The notes under the pieces: generated by a model
Databases searched by the model: none
What the model was told of the DNA's origin: nothing
What the model saw: only the letters and a program-made list of their open reading frames with translations
Origin: Trissonchulus latispiculum
Taxonomy: Eukaryota; Nematoda; Enoplea; Enoplida; Ironidae
NCBI GenBank assembly: GCA_030248195.1
Contig: JASAND010012613.1
Location: forward strand, 1 to 64,000
DNA: 64,000 nucleotides
Direction: 5' to 3'
Position numbers and translations under genes: made by a program
In this document: one piece after another, positions 52,586 to 59,585 of the stretch
Layout of the letters: each line of letters starts with the position of its first letter
How positions within the stretch are numbered: position 1 is the stretch's first letter

Positions 52586-52631
52586 AATGCGGTTTGACTA
52601 ATCTCTTTCTCTACTCACTACTGCAGTTCGC

Positions 52632-53201
52632 CTACTTATTAAATTTGAAGTGAAGTTGCAAATGAAAGAAACCGTTTTTCACTGGGGTTAAAGAGGTATC
52701 CAAAACTTCAAGACTTAGTGTATCAACAATTGATTGACTTCCAGGTGTATACTTGGTAGTGTGTGGTTCGGAAATAATTGAATTAACGGGAAGAATTTTA
52801 CTATTGATAATCTGGGGTTTTACAAAATCACAAGTTATGCACTTTACGTGTGAATTGTAGTTTATGTCAACTGGAATTTGGGTGGTGAGAATATTGGCTA
52901 GAGATGGTTCAAACGTTACTGTTTCAGGGATCACGGCTTTTGTCTGCCGGATGCTCAAATTTTCACCTGCTAATAATTTATTTAAAGCTTTCACTAATTC
53001 AGTTGCATTTTTAAACTGTCCCCCAGGAAAAGTGATAATTTTGGAGCCTGTCTTAATGTTGTTGGGTCCTACAGTCTCCTCAAAATTATACACTAAACTT
53101 TTAATTGCACCGACGCAATAATTTTCTAAGTTTAATGCGCGTGCCAATCTAATTTTTCCTTCCTCTAATCGTACACTTACGCAAACATAGAATTCCTCCA
53201 T
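52632..53201 (-). CDS. putative minor capsid / penton-like protein, 189 aa
   Basis: An intact frame starting 1 bp after the TBP-like gene. It begins EEFYVCVSVRLEEGKIRLAR. The middle has KIITFPGGQFKNATELVKAL, and the C-terminal half carries VDINYNSHVKCITCDFVKPQ, IINSKILPVNSI and LTPVKNGFFHLQLHFKF. The order YxNxxxxLxVxCDxxxPQxxxxxxLP...F...LHFxF matches, as I recall, a family of uncharacterised Polinton proteins considered minor capsid or penton-like. It is probably a beta-rich structural subunit. No catalytic motif. Family match moderate; function by position. Confidence 0.55.
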   Translation of the reverse strand: MEEFYVCVSVRLEEGKIRLARALNLENYCVGAIKSLVYNFEETVGPNNIKTGSKIITFPGGQFKNATELVKALNKLLAGENLSIRQTKAVIPETVTFEPSLANILTTQIPVDINYNSHVKCITCDFVKPQIINSKILPVNSIISEPHTTKYTPGSQSIVDTLSLEVLDTSLTPVKNGFFHLQLHFKFNK

Positions 53202-53202
53202 A

Positions 53203-53751
53203 CTATTTATTATTCATCCATAGGATGTCCTCGTTTCTTATTAATTGCACCACATGTGCTACCGTATCACACATGTCACTTTCACTAGTCGGCCCGGTTA
53301 CTACTATTTTTCCCGTGTGGCATAATACGCAAACAGTTGGATGATTTATGGTAACTCTGAGACCTGCAAAATCAGGCTCTAGCAAAATCCTGTATGTTTC
53401 GCGCAGTTTTGTTGCAATTTTGTTTACGTTTAAACGATGTTGCATATCAATCACCGCTACTACATTACGCACGCGAACACAGTCTTTGAGTGTCAAATTC
53501 AAGGTTTTTGCGCATAAATTTGTGGCTTCCTTTGCATGTTCTTGAGATTTCGCACCTGCAATTGATACATTTCCATTTCCAAAAATAAGACAGGTAACAC
53601 TTTTCTCCCACACCTGTTGCCTCCAAACCAATCCCTGAAATTTTTGAGGTTCACACTGTGCATACTGTAAATTATTTTCATATATTTCTTGTAGGTTAAG
53701 TTTCTCCTTAAAACCATTAGTGGCAATAACGTCAGTAATAACCCACTGCAT
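53203..53751 (-). CDS. TATA-binding-protein-like protein, 182 aa, intact
   Basis: TBP bends promoter DNA and nucleates transcription. The protein consists of two direct repeats and almost nothing else. Repeat 1 (about 2-82) has EPQKFQGLVWRQQ, SVTCLIFGNGNVSIAGAKS and a helix EHAKEATNLCAK. Repeat 2 (about 91-175) has VRVRNVVAVIDMQHRLNVNK, EPDFAGLRVTINHPTVCVLC and HTGKIVVTGPTSESD. These match the saddle repeats of TBP, including the F-x-G-L-x-x-R and IFxSGKxVxTGAKS signatures. Of the four DNA-intercalating Phe positions, three are kept (F38, F57, F128) and the fourth is Cys144. The gene heads the packaging/structural block directly behind a 1.2-kb repeat spacer, and the next gene begins 1 bp after its stop. 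Role in element transcription is inferred. Host capture or an ancient viral TBP are both possible. Confidence 0.8.
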   Translation of the reverse strand: MQWVITDVIATNGFKEKLNLQEIYENNLQYAQCEPQKFQGLVWRQQVWEKSVTCLIFGNGNVSIAGAKSQEHAKEATNLCAKTLNLTLKDCVRVRNVVAVIDMQHRLNVNKIATKLRETYRILLEPDFAGLRVTINHPTVCVLCHTGKIVVTGPTSESDMCDTVAHVVQLIRNEDILWMNNK

Positions 53752-54946
53752 CGTGCAACGTTCAAATGCTTACGGAAGTTTATTGGTTTGCCGCTACTTC
53801 CGAAGGAAAAGGGCAAACCCTTATTCTCGTCGTGTTATTATTATTATTATTATTATTCTTGTCCCCCCCTATTAACTCAAGCTAGGCTCAATGCCCGGAG
53901 CTGAAATTTGGTGGGTATGTGGGGGTTGGTCCCAAACCTGGCCCATTTTAATTTCATCGCTCTAGCCCCACCCAGTCGACCAGGGCAGGGAATTTAATTT
54001 TTTAAAATCGTAAGGGGGGACCAAGGCGATTCTCAAAAATGGTCGAAAACTTTTTGTCTCCGATTTCGTTGAAAAGTTGATCATAAGGTAACTCGGGGAC
54101 GTAGATTCCAAATCTGCAATCGAAATTTTTCTATCTTTTGCGGATCTCCAGATATGGCCAAAAGTTACACTGTTGGAGACCGCAAAAATGAGCAAATTGC
54201 CCAAAAACGCCTAATATCAGTGTTTTCCGAACTAGTTGGTCGAGTTGAACTGGTGGATTTGCTAGAATACCTTTTAACAGGCAGTATCAAATAACTTTTA
54301 GCAATAATTATCGTAAATCTCTTATCCCGACTGCCCTTTTATGGGCAACCATCTTGCAAAGATTGGTCAAAAATGAAAGTTGCCGAATCCTACCGATTTT
54401 GGTATCATTCGAAAGGTCTCAACGAGCTATAAAATAGTTGTAATAGGGCCAAATCCTGAAAATGTACTAATTTTGAGTTTTGACCCTCGATACGCTGATG
54501 TTGCAATAATCGACTAAAAAGAAAAGTTGTCGAATCCAGCTGCTTTTGATATCATTCGAAAGCTCTCAACGAGCTAAGAAAAAGCTGTAATAGCAATAGA
54601 GCGTGAAAATATACCAAATTCGAGTTTTGGCCCTCGATACGCTGATGTTGCAAATCGGCCAAGACTGAAAGTTGTCTGTGAGCAAATTGCCAAGAAAGGC
54701 CTAATATCAGTGCTTTTTCGAACGCGTTAGTCAAGTTGAGCTGGTGGATTTGCCAAGACGCCCTTTAAGAGGGTGTATCAAATAACCTTTAGCGATATTT
54801 AGTCAAAGATTCGTTATCCCAACTGCCCTTTTAAGGGCAACCATTTCCAGAAAAATTCCTCATCCCAACTGCCCCTTTAAGGGCAGCCATTTTCAGAAAA
54901 CAACACGGAAAATACTCTTTGTCACCGATTTGACTGAAAATCGACG
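53752..54946. repeat. internal repeat spacer splitting the element
   Basis: No gene. Contains an ATT microsatellite (about 53830-53857) and two copies of an about 160-bp unit (TCATTCGAAAG, TCTCAACGAGCTA, CCTCGATACGCTGATGTTGCAA at about 54405-54520 and 54550-54660). Around them is a longer repeat (GAGCAAATTGCC...CGCCTAATATCAGTG at about 54190 and 54680), and AACTGCCC(T)TTTAAGGGCA occurs three times. It is unlike the packed gene junctions elsewhere and may be a later insertion. Confidence 0.6.
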
Positions 54947-56060
54947 CTACAAAGTTTGCTGCCTACAGAAAGAAGCGGCGGCAAACCATTCATGCCAATT
55001 TAGCTTGTATAAGTTTTGCTCTGGTTCCCACGTGCTTGCTGACTCAGGGTAGCCTAACCACTTGACGAGCACTTCCTTGCCACGACGCTTTAGGATACGC
55101 TCTACCTTATAGGTTGTATCTTGTCCCTTAATACCTTTCTGTAGTTCTGGCTCATAAAAGGTACACACTATCTCCCCTCCCGTGCTATCCTTAATCTTAT
55201 ACACAGGATGTCTCCTACGAATGACCTGTGAAATTGCGAATACCTCTTCGGTCCAGTTTGGTTTATAACCTTTATTGAAAGCTGCTAGTTCTTTCTGAAT
55301 CCTTACTAAATCTCCCACCTTAAACTTTGGTTTCACTGATAATAAAGGATATGTTTTTTTGGGTATAGATTGGCCTTTACTAGGTGTTCGTTGTCCTTAT
55401 TCACATCAACGGGTCTAAACTTAGTGCTGCTATGCTTGGTATGATTGTATGCAGTGACAATATCTGTAGTGCATATACATATCGCCAGGGAGTTTTGTGA
55501 GTAAGATATCTATATACTTTAGGGTTCTAATGAAACGTTCTGCCACGCTAGCCTTTGTCTGCTGACTTTGTGCCGTATAGCAGTTCATTCGCTTTTCCTT
55601 ACAGTAACTTTCAAATAAAGTATTAACAAATTCCTTTCCTTTGTCCGACATTAAATTTTTAGGATGTCGCTCGTCTGTTATTTTTTAAGAGCACTTAGAA
55701 GTTCTAAGTTAGAACAGTTTCTGCCTTCTTATCCTTTACCGGCTGCGCCCGCGCCATCTTTGAGTATCCGTCAATTACAACAAAGATATACCTATAGCCA
55801 TCGTTATAGTTTGCTAGGGCACTCATGCCCGCCACATCCATCTGCCATAGGTCATCAATTCCAAACATTATGTAGCGATTTCTCTTAAACTTTCTCCTAG
55901 TTGCGGCATGCAAGCTATAGGGATCCTGCGTTTGAAGCCATTCCTTAACTACCTTTCTACTTTCACCTACCTTACGCGCTTCTCTATATAGACTGTTAAT
56001 TTAGCCTAAGCTGCCTACTCTACCTGCAGTATAGTAAATACTTTCTAGCTTAGCCTCCAT
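54947..56060 (-). pseudogene. retroviral-type integrase with chromodomain (Polinton c-integrase)
   Basis: Inserts element DNA into the host genome. The start MEAKLESIYYTAG overlaps the previous stop (TGATG). A helical lead with KEWLQTQDPYSLHAATRRKF follows. The DDE core then appears: LWQMDVAGMSALANYNDGYR (first Asp), LMSDKGKEFVNTLF (second Asp) and ASVAERFIRTLK (Glu). The tail has VTAYNHTKHSSTKFRPVDV, an SH3-like VKPKFKVGDLVRIQKEL, and a chromodomain YKVERILKRRGKEVLVKWLG + STWEPEQNL, which could steer integration to modified chromatin. An in-frame TAA near the start and about three one-base shifts (near 55690, 55460, and an A7 run near 55352) break it. Family call firm. Confidence 0.85.
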
Positions 56061-56431
56061 CACGATCCGTCCGATCGGGCCATCATTTGGATAAATTCTT
56101 CACTGCCCGTGTGCCAAATGGCGAACACCGGCTGCATGAACCTGGCACGCCAACTGATCAGCTACTGCTCGCGACTGACGTTGCCCACCGCCTGCCGTAG
56201 TTCCAGGTCGTTGTTAGTTTTGGGCCATAGGTTGATGATGCGATATTCGGGGGTGAAGAGGGGGATGCGATGACCGCTTTCCCTCTGTTGTAACTGATTC
56301 AACATGTGGAAGGCCCTCCGCCGTAAGTCTTCCTGATAAAAAAAGTTGTCAATTGTATCTTCCACACCGTCTCTACCCGGAACAGGGCAGTGAATATCTT
56401 CGGCGTTAGGTGTATATGTAAAGTTTGCCAT
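56060..56431 (-). pseudogene. hypothetical accessory protein with one in-frame stop
   Basis: Starts MANFTYTPNAEDIHCPVPGR, then EDLRRRAFHMLNQLQQRESG and EYRIINLWPKTNNDLELRQA. TAG at 56162-56164 is followed in frame by 33 more sensible codons (RARFMQPVFAIWHTGSEEFI) to TGA at 56060, which overlaps the integrase ATG. No family is recognised, and there is no signal peptide. The start codon lies 16 nt downstream of a hammerhead-ribozyme-like leader, as for the CARD gene. Confidence 0.45.
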
Positions 56432-56447
56432 AGTATCTAATCACATA

Positions 56448-56544
56448 AAGTTGTTTCGATTCCTGCCAGAGAATCTCATCGGGAGGTTTTACTAGATTTG
56501 TTACCAGGCAGGATAACAAATCTAGTGGGCTACCCAGACAACTT
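56448..56544 (-). ncRNA. hammerhead ribozyme-like motif, copy 1 (type III)
   Basis: On the minus strand: stem III AAGTTGT/ACAACTT (7 perfect pairs), cleavage triplet GTC, a long stem I hairpin capped by ACTAGATTTGTTA/TAACAAATCTAGT (13 perfect pairs), core CCGATGA (consensus CTGATGA, so one change U4 to C), stem II GATTC/GAATC with loop TCTGGCAG, and core GAAA. Sense orientation to the genes. It ends 16 nt before the ATG at 56431. The topology is complete; activity of this exact sequence is doubtful because of the core change. Confidence 0.75.
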
Positions 56545-56570
56545 TTCTCTATTCTTTACGTCATCAACAT

Positions 56571-57053
56571 TTACACATCAAGTATACATACTGGAATTGT
56601 CCAAACGTTTACTCCAAGAGTTCCTTGCCACCATGTCAATAATAAATCGTTGTCAGTTCTGAATGGATTCTTGCCCATGAAGTCTCTGACGGCACCCTGC
56701 CTTGTGCCAAAATGTCCACTTGAATCAGTACGACCGTCATGGGTGATAAGTGTCCAGGTGTAGTATTTTCTGGTGTAGTCATCTCCGGGAGGTTGTAGTA
56801 GGTAGCTGAGGTTGATCTGTCTAGTGTAGCGGAGACAGACTGTGAACAGTTTCAGTTTGTCCGAGCCGCCACGACTGATAATGTCCAGGATTTCGATCCG
56901 GGAATCAACGTTGGATCGCATTGATCGTAGTCGGTCCACTTGATATTGGCTCAATCGGCTCATTTTCACCATCTCCGGGATAATCGTTTCCACTCTCAAT
57001 TCATCAATGAAGGCAGGTGAGTTACGAGTAAGAATGTCATAATAAGTTTCCAT
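56571..57053 (-). CDS. CARD-domain protein, 160 aa
   Basis: CARDs are death-fold adaptor domains that assemble caspase or innate-immune signalling complexes. Residues about 8-85 fit: ILTRNSPAFIDELRVETIIP, EMVKMSRLSQYQVDRLRSM, and DSRIEILDIISRGGSDKLKL + FTVCLRYTRQ. This is the typical six-helix spacing with LLDIL.RRG...F...L at helix 5. The C-terminal half (DDYTRKYYTWTLITHDGR to WTIPVCILDV) is not recognised. The frame is intact. It lies between two hammerhead-like leaders, and its ATG is 16 nt after copy 2. In an element with capsid genes, a stand-alone CARD protein would plausibly act as a decoy or inhibitor of host cell-death signalling. That role is inference; the fold call is good. Confidence 0.65.
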   Translation of the reverse strand: METYYDILTRNSPAFIDELRVETIIPEMVKMSRLSQYQVDRLRSMRSNVDSRIEILDIISRGGSDKLKLFTVCLRYTRQINLSYLLQPPGDDYTRKYYTWTLITHDGRTDSSGHFGTRQGAVRDFMGKNPFRTDNDLLLTWWQGTLGVNVWTIPVCILDV

Positions 57054-57069
57054 ATCGAAAACACGAATA

Positions 57070-57160
57070 AATTGTTTCGATTCCTGCCAAAGAATCTCAT
57101 CAGGACGCTTTCAGTAATATTTCCAAATGAAAATATTACTGTGGCTACCCCTACTGTTTA
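57070..57160 (-). ncRNA. hammerhead ribozyme-like motif, copy 2 (type III)
   Basis: Consensus core CTGATGAG...GAAA with stem II GATTC/GAATC (loop TTTGGCAG), and a stem I hairpin capped by CAGTAATATTT/AAATATTACTG (11 perfect pairs). That hairpin has a different sequence from copy 1 but the same position, so the structure is conserved while the sequence changed. Cleavage triplet GTA. Stem III (AACAGT/ACAATT) has two central mismatches. It ends 16 nt before the CARD-gene ATG (57053), exactly as copy 1 does for its gene. Confidence 0.7.
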
Positions 57161-57340
57161 CAGGCCCTTGTGATGGTTGTTTTTTATTCGCATTTTTTCA
57201 ATTTTTGCATTGTCTTTTTTATATATGTATTTTCACTTTTTCACCAAGTCTATTTTTTCACTGCTTCACTGTTTTTCACCACCATCACTGTTTTTTAAAT
57301 TAGGGCCGCATATAATACACAATGTACAATAACAATGATA
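57161..57340. other. T/C-rich spacer
   Basis: Pyrimidine-rich sequence (TTTTTCACT strings) between the unknown duplicated gene and hammerhead copy 2. No gene. Confidence 0.4.
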
Positions 57341-58012
57341 TCAAATGTCTACAAGGTAGGGATATAAAAATGCGGTGGCCGGCATCTGTTGTCCGTAAAC
57401 ATCGTAATAATCCTTAAAGTCTCTTCTCTCGTCTCGAAATTCCGACATAAATGTCGCTTCTTTCAGTTCATAGGTGGGATAGGACCCCAGGTTTTTACAT
57501 GCATCTTCAAAACAGGTGTTGGTCAGGCACCAACTGGAATGACCGTTGCGCTCTTCTTTGGTAATGCGCTCAATTTCAACCAACAGCTTTTGAGCCATTG
57601 ATATACCAGTGGCGCCCATTTTTCTAATATATAGTTTGGTTCGGACGGATTCTTCTAAATGGTCAAGATCCACCGCCATCGCTTTCTCTAGGGATTCAAG
57701 GAATGCGGTTCGATATGGGACGTTGTTAATGTCCGTTTCTAAAATCATTTTCCCCACCAATTTTGAGGTGTGCCCAATGTTTTCATGTCTTTTCTCGACA
57801 AGACATCTCTCCAGGACTTCGTTTGGCAGGTCCTTCCGTGGCATGGTGAATCGCTTCTGCTCACAGGCGAACTCTTCCTAGTAACGTTTCTCCACCTCCT
57901 GCATATCGTAGTTCTTAACCTCACAGAGTTTGAGTAGTAGCTGTTGTCTGAATTCGCTGTCGTGGATATGTATCATCTTATCCGCAATCATAACCGCAAT
58001 AATAGAATTCAT
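57341..58012 (-). pseudogene. duplicated accessory gene, copy 1, one in-frame stop
   Basis: About 223 codons from MNSIIAVMIADKMIHIHDSE, with a TAG (57878-57880) after EVEKRY and an otherwise open frame. Key stretches: PRKDLPNEVLERCLVEKR, ENIGHTSKLVGKMILETDI, EIERITKEERNGHSSWCL and FMSEFRDERRDFKDYYDVY. Its paralogue lies just upstream (58362-59142) and shares EKR.EN.G.TSKLV.KM, ERNG...WCL and F..EF.D.R.D. Mostly helical, no signal peptide. The family is unknown to me. Copy 2 reads Ile where this one has the stop, so the stop is a recent lesion. A hammerhead-like leader precedes it by 69 nt, with an acceptor-like TTTTGTGTTTTAG between. Confidence 0.5.
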
Positions 58013-58081
58013 ACTGCAACTTCTAAAACACAAAAGTATATTAGCATTTGACCGTCTTGGTGTGTTGGTTGCTACTGATGT

Positions 58082-58178
58082 ATCCTGTTTCGTCCTCGCC
58101 ACAGGACTAATCAGGCAGCAAAGTCATCGAATGGTTAACTTGTAACCAGCTGCACGCGTTGACTTGGCAGGTGCGACA
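58082..58178 (-). ncRNA. hammerhead ribozyme-like motif, copy 3 (type III)
   Basis: Stem III CCTGT/ACAGG, triplet GTC, stem I with AAGTCA/TGACTT and an inner hairpin GGTTA/TAACC, core CTGATTA (consensus CTGATGA, so the catalytic G8 position is U), stem II GTCC/GGAC with loop TGTGGCGA, then GAAA. Sense to the genes. The G8 change predicts loss of activity. Confidence 0.75.
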
Positions 58179-58361
58179 GGACACACATTTTGTATTTATT
58201 TTTTTCTCAAGTCTTTCTTTTTTGAATCTTGTGACGCCCAATTTTTTGTGTGACCTTCCTGGAGATACACTAGTGCTTGATTTAAAATATTCAGCATTTT
58301 GTCTTATTTGTGCACTGTGTATTTCCATCAATGTTACAATATCAATATAAACAATATACAA

Positions 58362-59142
58362 TCAATAAACAACATCAATATCATGTACAAGTCGCACACT
58401 ATACCCCAATGCCATGTTAACTTCGGACCAAGGATTTAGGATGTCACCGAATAGTTTATCACGTCCTCTTTGCGCTCTCATATCCAATAGCTCGTGGTAA
58501 TCCCCTCTCGTATCCTGAAATTCCACCATAAATGTAGCCTTTTCCAGTTCGTAGCAAGGTTAAGTTCCCAAATTCGTGCAAGCTTCAGCGAAGCAAGTGT
58601 CTGTAGGCACCAGCCCTGTTCTCCATTACGCTCTTCCCTAACAATACCAACAATTTCATGGAGTACTTTGGTGGCTGCACGCATACCATCGACACCAATA
58701 GGGATACTGCGTCGATACAGTTCTCGCCGAACCTCCTCTTCAAACTCATCAACATTAACGTCCAATCCCTTTCGCAGTGCTGGTACAAATGGGTAATAGT
58801 CGGGCTTATAGCAATAGGGATTTTGAATGTCTGTCTGAAAGGCCATCTTTCTCACCAACTTCGACGTGCGACCAACGTTTTCTGGGCGTTTTTCCAGTAG
58901 GCATCTGTCCAAAGTCTCTTTCGGGATGTCTTTTCTGGGTTTCCTGGCCTTTGTAATTTCACACCAAACCTCTTCAATCCATCTTTTCTACAACGCATGT
59001 CGATCGTAGCCCATAAGTTCCGCCGTTCTCAGTAATAAAATATTTTGAAATATTGGGACGAATCATTATGCTCGAATCCTGGCATCTTATCAACCAAATT
59101 TGCAACCGTTCAATTATCCTTGGGAATAGGAAGTGTTGTCAT
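58362..59142 (-). pseudogene. duplicated accessory gene, copy 2, heavily broken
   Basis: A paralogue of 57341-58012. From ATG 59142, an early stop, then NLVDKMPGFEHNDSSQ (compare MIADKMIHIHDSEF), a frame change, ILLLRTAELMGYDRHAL, TAG, KRWIEEVWCEITKARKPRKD, IPKETLDRCLLEKRPENVGR and TSKLVRKM. Near the C-terminus it has IVREERNGEQGWCLQ and, after another shift, FMVEFQDTRGDYHELLDMRA down to TGA at 58362. About 40 percent identity to copy 1 by eye, so the duplication is not recent. It sits 60 nt behind hammerhead copy 4. Confidence 0.5.
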
Positions 59143-59202
59143 AATGTCTGAGGCATAAAATAATAGTTATTATATTAGTTATAAATGTTTTCGCTGATGT
59201 AT

Positions 59203-59305
59203 CCTGTTTCGTCCTCGCCACAGGACTCACCAGGCACCAAAGTCATCGAATGAGAATGGTTAACTTGTAACCAGCTTCACGCGTTGACTTGTCAGGTGCG
59301 ACAGG
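59203..59305 (-). ncRNA. hammerhead ribozyme-like motif, copy 4 (type III)
   Basis: Stem III CCTGT/ACAGG, triplet GTC, stem I base GCACC/GGTGC, then AAGTCA/TGACTT and inner hairpin TGGTTA/TAACCA, core CTGGTGA (consensus CTGATGA, one change A6 to G), stem II GTCC/GGAC with loop TGTGGCGA, then GAAA. Very close to copy 3 in sequence, but with complementary differences in stem I. Sense to the genes. Confidence 0.8.
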
Positions 59306-59585
59306 TCACACGCATATCAAAATTATTGGGCTCTAGTGGTTATTTTTTTCACTATTTCTTTATATTTTCTCAAAAATTTTTTCATATTTTTCAATTTTTT
59401 TATATTTTTAATTCTTGTAAGTGTTTGCCCATATGTACAATTCGTGTCCCTCCTAGAGATACACTTGTGCTTCATGTGTTTTTCTAACGGTTACTAATGA
59501 GTCTTGAATATTTCGATTGTTGCACTGTGTATCTCTGTATATCAGGTTACTACAAATACACGTTACTACAAACAGACACAAAATG

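Noticed and set aside
56448..57160. Interpreting the two intergenic hairpins as simple transcription terminators or as MITEs
   Set aside because: The flanking CTGATGA...GAAA core, stem II and the matching stem III strands around each hairpin fit a hammerhead fold much better; no target duplications flank them.
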